From contig NW_025408687.1 in assembly GCF_020360975.1 (NCBI RefSeq), positions 806,001 to 870,000 of the forward strand: a stretch of DNA of 64,000 nt, given 5' to 3'. This document shows, one piece after another, positions 47,972 to 57,749 of the stretch. The translations under genes were made by a program, and so were the position numbers. The notes beneath the pieces were generated by a model. The model did not search any database and had not been told where the DNA came from. It saw nothing but the letters and a program-made list of their open reading frames with translations. The first letter of the stretch is position 1. Each line of letters opens with the position of its first letter. Source of the stretch: Hirsutella rhossiliensis. Taxonomy: Eukaryota > Ascomycota > Sordariomycetes > Hypocreales > Ophiocordycipitaceae.

Positions 47972-48030
47972 CATATCTCCCTCTTCTCTCTCTCTCTCTT
48001 CCCCTCCCTCTCTCCCCCTCCCTCTCTGTG
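47972..48030 (+). repeat. Polypyrimidine (CT-rich) tract
   Basis: About 60 nt of nearly pure C/T including CTCTCTCTCTCTCT. Such tracts are common in filamentous fungal promoters near transcription starts. Confidence 0.7.
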
Positions 48031-48479
48031 CCATTATCCGCCCGAGTCCGAAAGGAATGGACTGAAAAAGAGGAGGAAGAGGAGTGGCTGATTAGGCATG
48101 TGAAGATAAGAGAGATAAAGAGACGAGGATTAAAGGGGAAAAAGCGAGCCGTTCAGTCCCAGACCGAAGCCTCGGAAAAAGGGGGGCTCCCGAGCCCCAA
48201 CGCAGCTGTGCGCTCACCACAACTGGCAGCTGTTCACGCTCGCTGGCCGCTCCAAACCCTCATCCCAACTCTTTTTTCCCCCGGCCGCCTGACTCACCCG
48301 ACCTTCCTTCTTGCCTGTCCGCAACCGCCAACTCTTCAGCACACGGGCGCCGCAAGCAAGGAGGAGCAGCAAAACAGACGACGAGCCGGTCGGTGTGTGT
48401 TTTCCTCCCCCCCTTATCCTTGTCGCCACGCCTCGGCGGGGGAAGAAGAGGAAGAATGAGGGGAGAGATAGAGAGAAGC

Positions 48480-49620
48480 ATGGAGACGATGCTCGTCGAG
48501 TCGCTGGCCCCGCGTGGCGACAGCGCCGCGTGTCCCCGTGGCAAGGCCTTTTACTCGTGCGTCGGCAACCGGTTCAGCGGCTGCTGCACCACGGATCCGT
48601 GTGATCTGTCGGGCTGTCCCGACGACGAGGCGCGTGAAGGCGGCGCCGGCGACAGGGACAACAGCAACGACAAGAGCGGCGATGGGAGCCGGCGGCGTCC
48701 CCCCACTGACGAGAACCTCACCGCCTCCTCGACCAAGACAGACTCCGGAATCACGCACACCATCCCGAACCACTCCGTCGTCACCGTCACCCGCCACACC
48801 GTCGTCTTCTCCGAGGCCCCGTCGTCGACCACCTCGTCTACGACAACCCTGTCCTCGCAGGAGGCGACGCCTCTCACCTCGGACCACGCTCCAGCCACCA
48901 CGGCCGTGGCTCCCGCTCCTTCAGCGACGTCGTCGACGCGCGTCGAGACGAGCGCAGCTGGCTCCACCAAGGACGGCGAGGCCGCTGGCTTTTCGTCGGG
49001 GGCGATCGTCGGCACCGTCGCCGGCGGCATCGTCTTGGGCGTCGTCCTCGTCGTCCTCGTCGTCGCGTGCCGGCGTCGTAATCGCAACCGAGCCGCGTCC
49101 GAAGCCGACTCCGCAGCTGCCTTTCCGGACGGCCTGGGGGGGTCCAACGATGCAGAGAAGCCGCATGGGCAGCAGCAGTACCAGCCGCCAATGTCGGCCC
49201 ACACCACCGGTAGCAGCGATCCCTTTGCCCCCTTTGGAGGTGAATCGCCACCACCCCACGGGGCACTAGCAGCAGCAGCAGCAGCAGCAGCGTGCCCCCG
49301 ACCCCCGGCGTCCCCTGTTAACATGCCCTCCAGGCCGCGCCGACGTGCCACCGGATCCGTACCGTCCGCCGAGCGGCACCTTCGAGATGGACGGCGCCGG
49401 CATGGCCCCGGTGGAGCTGCCCGCCGAGCCCGCCACGCCCTCGCATGCCCTCGGTCCCCGGCAACCGCGGCAGACGTACCGGGCCTACGGCCCGGCCGGC
49501 GACCCTGCGACGGACCCGCGAGCCAACCTCAACTCCCTCAAGACCGACAGCGGGCACGCCGCGTACATCAATCACTGGGACCAGTGGAAGGCTCTCGGCG
49601 GCGGAGGGGACAAGTCGTGA
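48480..49620 (+). CDS. Single-pass membrane protein with Cys-rich N-terminal motif, 348 aa
   Basis: Exons 48480-49239 and 49334-49620. The intron (GTGAAT...GTTAAC...CTCCAG) holds a CAG repeat; splicing switches frame into PPDPYRPPSGTFEMDGAG and ends NHWDQWKALGGGGDKS. The N-terminal segment has six Cys (ACPRGKAFYSCVGNRFSGCC then TTDPCDLSGC), a pattern I have seen in Sordariomycete putative surface proteins. A Ser/Thr-rich mucin-like region (about 80-165) follows, then one hydrophobic helix near residues 172-197 (GAIVGTVAGGIVLGVVLVVL) stopped by CRRRNRNR. No classical signal peptide precedes the Cys region; an in-frame ATG at 48456 would add eight charged residues. The layout resembles a cell-wall sensor or adhesion protein, but function is not established. 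Confidence 0.75.
49262..49293 (+). repeat. Intronic CAG/GCA triplet repeat
   Basis: About eight GCA/CAG units lie inside the 94-nt intron of the membrane-protein gene. If the intron is retained they encode poly-Ala in the exon-1 frame. Confidence 0.85.
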
Positions 49621-50204
49621 TGAGGAACAGAGCGCGGGGGGGAGCATGTGCACGAGAGGACAAGACTGGAACTGATTTGAAGGGCCATTTCGCTGGCCAA
49701 GTAGGCCTGTTTGCCTGGGAGGGTTGTTCATCGAGCATCTCCGGCGCCTTATATATCCATGGCGATCCTGACGATGCGTTGTGTCGACGGAGTGATCTGC
49801 AAGCATGGTGGGAGACGTGTGGACGCAGACTTTACCCCTACTGCAGTAAGCTCATCACATAATTCGAGCCTCATTCTGAAACCGTCATGGGGTGCTCGTC
49901 ATTTTTCACGTACTACTGCAATGGACACTCTTCCCCCATTGTCAACGGGTACAAGGGCGAGTGAAGGCGGAGAAAAAGACGCCCTCTTTTGTTTCCTTGC
50001 GCCAGAAATGCAGCTGTGCAGAAACTCCTGGAAAGCCGTCCGATTTGATCTTGTTTTCCGTCCGATGATTTTCCCCCCTTTCGTCCGACATAGGAAAAAA
50101 AAAGAGAAGTGATTCAATAAGACGTAAGCAGTGTAAACAAATAAAACGAGGCTGAGATGCTTGGGGGAGTGAGGGAAGTGGCAGCGACTCGGCCGCGCGG
50201 GTGG
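49621..50204. other. Convergent intergenic region
   Basis: 584 bp between the 3' ends of the membrane-protein gene and RPB4. An A-rich stretch lies at 50095-50107. No gene visible. Confidence 0.5.
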
Positions 50205-50863
50205 TCATCGGTTCTGGAGCTTGGAGATTTCGTCGAGGAGCTCTTGCAGATCCTCGTCCTTGATCTTGTCGGCCAGAGACGGGATCAGCGTTTTCGCCTC
50301 GTCGGCGTTTTCGCAGCAGAGGGAACCTGTGAGAGGCGGTGCGGCGTTAGTGGGCTGCGGCTTTGGCAATGTGGGACAGGCCGGAGGAATGAAGAAACAG
50401 CACGAGGCAGGGAGGGACTGATGAGCGTACCGAGTTGGGCTCGCTCAAACTTTGCGAGGTCCTTGTGCGAGCTCAGCAGTCGCTCGACCGCCTCGACATT
50501 CTCCTTTTGCGTGAAGCGCGCGAAATGGTCCAGGTAGTTAAGCGTCTGGTTCAGCATCCTATTCAAAGGCATGTCAGCTCGGCATGGCTCCTCCTCGTTC
50601 TCGCCAGCGGGCTGGGTCCCTTGCCCGTCGAGCTCCTCGCTCTTGGAGTCGCTCGCGGGCTCATCTTCAGGGGTGGGCGCATACTCAGTCTCGTTGACGT
50701 TTTTCCGATCGTTGCGGCGCTTGGAGACGAGCGCGTTGAGGACGAGGGCCGCCTCCGAAAAGGTGAGGGTGTCGACGTTCTGGAACTCGCCCAGGTTGAG
50801 TGTCGCCGAAGCCTCCTCGGTGCCGGGCGGGGGCGGCTTAGGGCGCGACATTTTGTTCGACAT
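50205..50863 (-). CDS. RPB4: RNA polymerase II subunit Rpb4, 142 aa
   Basis: Exons 50685-50863, 50431-50558 and 50205-50326. The start MSNKMSRPKPPPPGTEE is followed by ATLNLGEFQNVDTLTFSEAA. Intron 1 (50559-50684, 126 nt, GTATGC donor, GCTGAC branch, AATAG acceptor) has no in-frame stop and a length divisible by three, so it could be misread as coding; removing it yields VNETE|MLNQTLNYLDHFARF, the conserved Rpb4 core. Intron 2 joins FERAQLG|SLCCENADEAKTL, and the end is DEDLQELLDEISKLQ. Rpb4 with Rpb7 forms the stalk of RNA polymerase II, working in transcription and mRNA export/decay. Length fits short fungal Rpb4 proteins. An alternative ATG at 50851 (MSRPKPP) is possible. Confidence 0.93.
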
Positions 50864-51486
50864 GGTGGTTTTGCGGCGCGGCGCAAGCCGAAGCACCGAC
50901 TCCACGGGAGCCCAGAGAGCGCTTCCTCGTTGCTTGCGGGTGTGGAGCTCGTTCCCGGGGGTCCAGAAGGGAGTGTTTTGCGCGCCGGAAAATGCTGCTG
51001 CGGGATGGCGGGCGGTGCCTGGGGGGTTGAGCTGCGTAGTGTGAATTGGGTGAGAGAGAGAGGATCGCTGGAGTTTGAACGAGGCTGAAGCCGTAGCTGG
51101 TGGAGAGCCCGCGAGCCCGCGACCCCTGCTCAAGTGCAATAGTGGGGCAACTCGATAGGCGCGAGCCTTGCGTGGTACTTCAGACTTCGTTCCCTCTAGC
51201 GGGCGAATTGATCCTCATCATGAGCATCACGCCGCGAGTTTCAAACAAAAGACCAGACGAAAGGTCCGAGATCCTCTTTCCCCTTCGACTCCATCCTCAA
51301 GGAAACAGCACAGGTAGACACCTCCGAGTCTCGAATCAAAGCATTGGACCCCGACCCTGCGATAGCCTCAATCGCGCCTCGCCCTCTCTCACCTCGATGG
51401 GCCGGTGAGCGCAGACGACACAGGGGCTCCCGCCGAACCCGACGTCGCCAGGCGCAGGCAAATAGAACCCCGTTTGAAGAAGCGCA
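50864..51486. promoter_or_regulatory. Divergent intergenic region, RPB4/TRS23
   Basis: About 620 bp between outward-facing genes, including the untranslated first exon of TRS23 just before 51487. No gene visible. Confidence 0.5.
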
Positions 51487-52096
51487 ATGTACGTCGAGGC
51501 TCCGCTTTGCTGGCCATGCCGCTAGGATGACGACGGCTCATGGACTCGCAGGACTGTCTTCGCCCTCATCATCATCAACAAGGCCGGCGGCTTGATCTAC
51601 AACAAAAACTTCCACGAGGGAAGCCTCAACCAGATCAGCACAAATGACTACCTCGTCCTTGCTGGCACCTTTCACGGGTACGCAAAAGCGCCCCCAGTCA
51701 GTCTCCCTCTTTGTCTCTGTTCTTGAAGCTCACCAGCCTCCGTCCCTCATCAGCATCCACGCCATCACCGCCCGCCTCAACCCCGTCAAGCCCGCGCCGC
51801 CCGTAACCCCCCCCGGGTCCGGCACTCTTTCCATGAGGCCAGAGGCCCTCTCGGGTCTCGAGGTGCTCGAGACGGAAAACTTCCGCATGCAGTGCTTCAA
51901 CACCATGACGGGCACAAAGTTCTTGCTCTTCACCGACACGACCCAGGTCAACGTCGACCTGACCCTGCGGAGGATATACGACCTCTACGCCGACTACGTC
52001 ATGAAGAACCCCTTCTATTCTCTCGACATGCCCATTCGCTGTGATATTTTTGATCGGAAATTGCTGTCATACATTAGAGAGATTAACAACCGATAA
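51487..52096 (+). CDS. TRS23: TRAPP complex subunit Trs23 (TRAPPC4), 156 aa; start codon split by intron
   Basis: Coding exons are 51487-51488 (only AT), 51552-51677 and 51754-52096. The first intron (GTACGT...CTCGCAG) separates A-T from G of the start codon; splicing gives M-TVFALIIINKAGGLIYNKNF, matching the family N-terminus (yeast begins with a very similar hydrophobic strand and NKSGGLIY). Unspliced, ATG 51487 meets TAG after 12 codons, and exon 2 has no in-frame ATG near its start. Further family blocks: STNDYLVLAGTFHG|IHAITA across intron 2, ETENFRMQCFNTMTGTKFLL, and LYADYVMKNPFYSLDMPIRC. Trs23 is a core longin-fold subunit of TRAPP, the Rab-GEF/tether in ER-to-Golgi traffic. Length is short relative to yeast because the yeast loop is absent. 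Confidence 0.92.
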
Positions 52097-52258
52097 TGCA
52101 CCTGGTGTGCCCTGCGTCGCTCTTCTCCCTGCCAAGAAATATTTGCATGCCATTCACAATAGTAAAAGGCGTAGTATATCTTCTTCTAGGCCTTCCTGAT
52201 TGTCTATTGTACAACACTGCACCGGGTCCCAATATCATGCTCAAACCAAGCAAAACAG

Positions 52259-53199
52259 CTAGGACGTGTCCATCTTGTCGCCACCGTCCTTCTTACTTCC
52301 TTGCTGACCGTTCTGTGCTCCGCTCCCGCTCGCCTGGCCCGACTCGTCTTCCTCCTTGACACCCTCCAGGGAAGCCTTCTTGGCTTCCTCCTCCTCCTCT
52401 CGCGCCCGCTTCTCCTGCCTAGCCTTTTCCTCCTCCATGCTCATGCGCAGGGCGAGGGCGAGCTCCGGCTCCATGGCCGGGTCGAACCCAAACTCGAACT
52501 CTTCGTTGCCGCCGCCCATGTCGCCGGAGCCGCTCGGCCCCGGGGCGTTTTCGCCGAGGAGAATGGGCGTGGCCACCAGCTGGTCGCTCAGGAGCTTGCT
52601 GCTGGGCGGAATCACCACGAGGTGCGAGCCTTCGCTGCCCTTGACGGCCTCGTTGAACGCCTGCAGCTTTTTCTGGGTGCCGTCGTCATCGAGATCGCCA
52701 AACAGGATAAAGTCGACGGAGATGTTGCCCTTTTTCATCTTCTTGGCCAGTTGCGTGAGCTCCTTGGCGTCTTCCTCAATGGGCGAGCAGACAAAGACTA
52801 TTATGCGCTGTCGTTGGGATCGATTCTGTCGGTGCTTGAGAGCGAGCTGCCAACCCCGCCAGTCAGCCCGGACGTCGAGGTTCACCAGTCGACGGGACAG
52901 AGCCTTACCGTTGCGACTTGGATGCCCGTTTTCAAGTGCGACGACCCGCCAATCTTCTTCTTCGTCCTGTGCAGACCCTCAAGGATCTTTCCTTGCTCCG
53001 TGGTAAGGGTGACGAGAACCTCGGGTCCCTTGCCGCCCATGCTCATCAGGCCGACGGACGACTCGGGGTTGCCTTGAGTGATGCTTTGGAAGACGACGTT
53101 GACGGCATCTACTTGTGAGTCGAACCGGGTCGGCTGGTAGTCTCCATTTCGGCTGCTCTCGCTGTTGTCCACGACAACCATGACCGCCTCGAGAACCAT
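52259..53199 (-). CDS. RPN10: 26S proteasome ubiquitin receptor Rpn10, 292 aa
   Basis: Exons 52909-53199 and 52259-52846, phase-0 intron (GTAAGG donor). The start MVLEAVMVVVDNSESSRNGD is the near-invariant Rpn10 N-terminus and begins the von Willebrand A domain; the metal-site-like DNSES and HLKTGIQVAT segments and QRIIVFVCSPIEEDAKEL follow. The C-terminal half carries a ubiquitin-interacting motif: DPAMEPELALALRMSMEEEK (core LALALRMS), then an acidic/Lys tail with a Ser/Gly/Gln-rich end. Rpn10 bridges lid and base of the 19S particle and binds ubiquitin chains. One UIM is visible, as in fungi. The 3' end is 162 bp from convergent TRS23. Confidence 0.95.
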
Positions 53200-53741
53200 G
53201 GCGACGGGCCCTTTCGGTGTCTGGGGGGGTTCTGATACAGAAGATTGTCCGTTGCCTTATTTATCTGGGAAATAGACTCGTTGTTCGTAAGCGGGCGATA
53301 ACAGAAAGGACGGTACGATGGTCCGAGGTTGGATGGAGCGCTGGATGAAGGTCAGAAGAGAGAGCTACGACTGGACAGGCGTCAGGCAGTTCAGCCTAGC
53401 CGCCAACCAACTAACTTCAGCTTCCCGCTCGAGTTACTAGTAGTACGTAGATCGGAGCTATCCTGGCGCCAAAGTTAGCGCGTCAGAGGTAGTGCTACTT
53501 TGAGTAATTAGCTCCCCAGCCGCGCACAGAACGTGCTTCTGGAGGAGCTTCTGATTACATAATACGTAATGCAGGTGGCCTCCCTTTTTTGACCCGTTTG
53601 TTTACTTTGGTGATCGCCGCGGCCTCCATCGTCCACCGCCTTTGCCCGCTGCACTTGCACAAAAACAAGTCTCGACAAATCTTGCCAATCGACAGTCTCT
53701 TCTTCGCCGTCGCGATCAATTGGCAATCATACACCACAATC
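53200..53741. promoter_or_regulatory. Divergent intergenic region, RPN10/NBL1
   Basis: 542 bp between outward starts. I looked for a PACE-like GGTGGCAAA proteasome element and did not see one. Confidence 0.5.
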
Positions 53742-54978
53742 ATGGCTCCCACGCGGCAGAGGAGCCGGCACTCGGATCAGTCCACGGCCTCGGCCAAGAG
53801 CCGTGACGACGCGACCGGGGGCAGCAAGGTCCCTCTCAAGGGCAGTCCGTCGACGCCTCGCCACAGAAGCCCCGTCAGGAGGCCCAGGAGGGGGATCAGC
53901 CTACTGCAGAAGCAGGCTCTGATAGATAACCTGCAACTAGAAAGTCCGTCCTGCCCTTTTCCCCCGTCCCTTAACCCGCGGCGGACGACGGCGCATGCTG
54001 ACCAACGATGCAGTCACAGAACGCGCTCGGAGGTTGCGGGCGCAATACCATCTACAGGCCCAGGGCCTGCGATCGCGAATAGAGATACGAGTCAATCGGA
54101 TCCCCACGTCACTGCGCAAAGTCAAGATGGGTGACTTGATCCTCAAGTGCCTGGAGCAGGAGCGAAATCGGTCAGCAGACGGCCGGCCACCACCGTTGCT
54201 GGCTAAAGAAGCTCCTCGCTTGGCTCCTCAAAAGCTTGCTTATGGCGCCTCGCGCTCGCAGGCGCCTGAACGCAACTATCGTACCGCGCAGTAAGTGTCG
54301 AAATGTTTTGCTTCTGCGACGACAATATGGGCTAATGGCATGACTAGCGGCGAGGTCGCGGGAGACAAGGAGAACGAAATGGAAAACTCCAAGGGCGAAC
54401 GAAAAGCCCGACATCAAGTAGCAGACGCCGGGTCTACTCGCCCTGTTCAGGTCCTTTCGCCCACCTCATCAAACTCCCGGCTAGCGACCCGCGATCGTCC
54501 CGCGTCGCCGACCAAATCGCACATCGCCCGGCCCGGTTCGCCGTTGAAGTCGCACGGGGTGAGCCGGTCTGCCGCCGTGACGAGCGTCCTCTCCAGCATG
54601 GTTGAGAGGGCAAAGGCCGCGCGCCACGGAGGCACGCGAAAAGTCACGGCAACCTCGGAATCGAGTTCGAGCGGTACGACGACGGCAACGAGGGGCCGGC
54701 GGCCCGCAGCCGCTGCTGCGTCCAAGGCTCCCCCACCCTCAACCAGGCCAATCACCCGCGCCGGCCACCGTGCTAGCGGCACGAGCGAGACCAGCGAGGG
54801 TAGCACTGGCACTGTGGTGAGGAAGCCTATTGCGGCGGCGGCGGCAGCGACGAAGAAGACGACAATGGGAGCCATCCGCAAGGGCGTCGCCGGAGGCGGG
54901 GCCAAGAAGACGGCGGCGAAGGCTGCGGCCCCGAAACCCCCCAAAACCGGCGGGCGCGTCCTACGGAAGCGAGGCTAA
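53742..54978 (+). CDS. NBL1: Borealin/Nbl1-like chromosomal passenger protein, 369 aa
   Basis: Exons 53742-53943, 54014-54290 and 54348-54978. The first donor is GTCCGT, non-consensus; the join gives QALIDNLQLE|ITERARRLRAQYHLQAQ. The Nbl1/borealin N-terminal domain spans about residues 50-110: ISLLQKQALIDNLQLE, then GLRSRIEIRVNRIPTSLRKV and KMGDLILKCLE. In the CPC this helix bundles with survivin and INCENP and directs Aurora B to centromeres. The rest is disordered, Ser/Ala/Lys-rich, with several TP/SP sites and a basic Ala/Lys C-terminus (KKTAAKAAAPKPPKTGGRVL). It is much longer than yeast Nbl1 (73 aa), as in other filamentous fungi. The join across intron 2 (Q/H codon) is chosen for frame. 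Confidence 0.88.
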
Positions 54979-55200
54979 GGTCGTCCAAAGACGAACAGAG
55001 ACTTGATGATGATGATGCTCTTCTTACTGTTGATTTCACGAGACGGCGTTTCTTGGATACAGTGGCATGGGCTTGCCGCGTGGGGATCCGGGATGGACAA
55101 GTTGTCATGACGCACATGTTGATCGGGCAAGGAGTACTGGGACGTGTACATTTTGGAATGCCGGGAGCATGGCCAATTGAGGAATCGGCGCATTTCTCTT

Positions 55201-56036
55201 CTACCCTGCCGCTGCTGCCGCCTTCTTCTTTTTCTTGTCGTCGACAAACTCAATGTTATCTTCGGGTATCTCCTTGTACTTTTGCAAGAGGAACTCCTCC
55301 ACCTCGTCGCTCACGTCGCCCTGAATAACAATCTCCTCGCCGCCGCTGGGGACCTTGGTCACGGATGATCCGGTTGCAAACTTCTTTCCCAGGTCCTTGG
55401 CGACCTGTACTTTTCGTCAGCGCCGCTCGTTCCAGGTGGGGGATGCGGGTCCTTGCCTTTTTCAGCTCCAGACCAAAGGCCTCGAGGCCTATGACGGCGG
55501 TGACGAACTTCTTCTTATTACGCTCGATGCGCTTGATGGTGATGACGCTCTTGGCCAGCTTGTCGGCTTGCTTCTGCTCGGCGGCCTCGGCCTTGGCGGC
55601 CTTTTTCTGGGCGTCCTTGGCTGCCCTCTTCTGGGCGTCGACAGACAGGGAGGCGGTGGCGGCTTCCAGTGCCTCTGCGGCGGCTAGTCAGTCACGGCCG
55701 AAGACGGTGGCAGTCTGGGGCAACGGACCTGCGGACCAGATGCGGTCGTACATGTCCTTGTGGTTCTTTTCGAGCCATTCCTGGCACTTCCTCACGGTGC
55801 CGCCATACTCGCAGTACTGTAGCAGACGGTTAGCGACGGCCAGCTGGAGCTTTGCGCCTGGAGTCCAAGGGCATACAACACACCTCGGGTGGCAGCGTGC
55901 AGACTGGAAGAGTCGCCAGTGAAGTCAGCAGGGCGACAGAGCCGGCCAAGGAGTCGGTGCGAAACATACCACCACAGTATACGACGTGCCTGCTCTGAGG
56001 CTCCGCCGGGGCGTCCGACTGCTCTGTGTCTGGCAT
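55201..56036 (-). CDS. TMA22: Tma22/DENR-like translation machinery protein, 198 aa
   Basis: Five exons: 55970-56036, 55884-55903 (20 nt), 55729-55816, 55457-55674, 55201-55404. The start MPDTEQSDAPAEPQSRHVVY leads into VVYCGG|VCTLPPE|YCEYGGTVRKCQEW, the Cys-rich N-terminal motif of DENR. The central part is Ala/Lys-rich; the SUI1 domain follows with ITIKRIERNKKKFVTAVIGL and KKFATGSSVTKV, then EEIVIQGDVSDEVEEFLLQK. The fourth intron is GC-AG (AAA AAG|GCAAGG...TACAG|GTC GCC). Family members bind 40S with MCT-1/Tma20 and act in recycling and reinitiation. Length equals yeast Tma22 (198 aa). The gene is the last intact one before RIP-mutated DNA, whose edge is some 460 bp upstream of its start. 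Confidence 0.94.
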
Positions 56037-56499
56037 TAGAGAAGCAGACTGTGGGAGGGAGGGGAAGTTGAGGGAGGGCTTGAAGTCGAGACGGGTGCCA
56101 ATCTCGCATGATGGCGGGGTAGCATCACTTCCCTTGGATCTCTTGGAGGGGCTGTCCCTGTTCCGCGTTAGGTAATCAATCGGATATAGGCCAGCCGCCG
56201 TGGTTTTACGAAGTGCATGGATTGGCCGAATAGTAATGCTGTACTAATTAGTCCGTCTCCACTGTAGCATATGCTCCTTGTTCTTCATATCCGCTAGGAC
56301 TTTCTGGCCAGTGATGGTAGATCAGTGGGCAATTAGGGGGGTTCGTCTACTCCGTATATGCCCTTGTAATTTCCGATCCCGTCGCACCGCAACACGTTGC
56401 ATCTAATACTATAGTTAAATTGTTCTCCTTATGCAATCGCTGCGGAGTATTCGCTAATAGCAGTTCTAGCTACCCGACTCTTAAGCAGAGGCTTGAGAG
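56037..56499. other. Upstream region of TMA22 up to the RIP boundary
   Basis: Ordinary composition with CA and TG dinucleotides until about 56495, where they vanish. Likely includes the TMA22 promoter. Confidence 0.55.
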
Positions 56500-57563
56500 T
56501 ATAATAGAAGAAATAGGGGTATAGAAAGGTAAATTTAGTAATATATATCTTAGTCTATTTATTAGGATAGGGGAGGGGCTTATATAGGTATAGTAACTAT
56601 ATATAGCTAGCTAAAAAAAGGTATTAAGATATTCCTATACTTAAGTTAAGCTTATATTATATCCTTTAGCTAAGAGAGTTATATTATATAAGTAGGCTTT
56701 ATTATATATAACTATTAGGTCTATTAAGTATAATTATAGTCTTTTATACCTACTTTCTTTAATATACCTTTTATTACTTTAGCTATTTAAATAATAAGGT
56801 AATAAGTAAAGGAGTATTTACTTTAATAAAATATAAAGCTATTTTAATATTAAATTTAGCTACTTTACTATTTATTTAAAGATATTATCTTAGAAAAAGG
56901 GAGGCCTTTAATAATATCTTATAAAAAAAGGTAAATATAGTAAAAAGAGAGTTTATTTAACGGCTAGTATTATATACCTTTATAAGTATATAATACTAGC
57001 TACCCCCTTTTTACTTAAAGAGGGTTTAAATATTTATTAATTAAGGTTATATAACTTCTCTTATTACTTAATTAGTAGTTAAAAGCCTAAAAAGAACGCT
57101 CTTATAAGGCCTTATAGCGGCCCTAAGCTAGCTATAGTATATTAAAATTAAAATAAATAATCTTATTAGATTCTTTATACTTAGTTATCTTTTTACTAAG
57201 ATAATATATTAAGCTTAAAATAAAGGTAAGATAAAGGGCGACCTAATAATAGTTAATAAGGTAGGCGACTACTAAATATATAATTTTTAATTATAATAGG
57301 AATATAGTAATATAATAGGCCTAGGACTAACGTTAGCTACCTAGCTTATAGTATACCTCTCTTTTAATACCTTTTTTTACTAAAATATAAGCTTTAAAAT
57401 ACTAAATAATAAATATAAGAAAAATAGTTATACTTAGTAGCTCCTAGAATACTATTAGTAAAATAGCTTAAGTTAGTATTAAAATTTACTTTTTATATAT
57501 ATTATATTTAATTATACTTATATAAAAGCTTAAAGCTAACTTAAGTATTTTATTAGTACTTTC
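56500..57563. repeat. Heavily RIP-mutated AT-rich DNA, origin unknown
   Basis: CA and TG dinucleotides are almost absent, TA is extreme, and no long frame is open on either strand. This matches saturated RIP of a former repeat. Both strands were read; a minus-strand stretch around 57200-57420 gives a partly protein-like translation interrupted by TAG, but I cannot name the family. The segment ends where the LTR begins. Confidence 0.75.
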
Positions 57564-57749
57564 TATAAAAGTCTTTAACTATTATAGGTTATAGGCTTAG
57601 GCTATAGCCTAAGCTATATAGTTATATATAAAGGGCCGGATCCTATATATATATATATAGGCTAGCTATATATAGAAAAGCTTAGTATAGCTTATTAATA
57701 TTATCTTATAAATAGTACTTATATATATACCTTTACTTACTCTATAATA
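57564..57749 (+). mobile_element. LTR, 186 bp, plus orientation, RIP-saturated
   Basis: It aligns without gaps to the reverse complement of 60841-61026 over all 186 bp. Most differences are C to T or G to A, plus a few other substitutions near the TA-rich centre. It begins TATAAAAGTCTTT (ancestral TGT inferred) and ends TCTATAATA (ancestral ACA end inferred). Immediately after it comes GTATAAGCTATT, also found after the other copy, as expected of a primer-binding-site region. Confidence 0.85.

Larger units (their letters stand above)
47573..48479. other. Intergenic with simple-sequence tracts
   Basis: Contains a CA/CG alternating tract (47876-47910), a CT-rich stretch (47972-48030) and a purine-rich segment (48060-48180). 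It probably includes the promoter and leader of the membrane-protein gene. Confidence 0.5.

Noticed and set aside
53200..53741. Proteasome control element (PACE) in front of RPN10
   Set aside because: GGTGGCAAA or its complement was not found in the 542-bp region.
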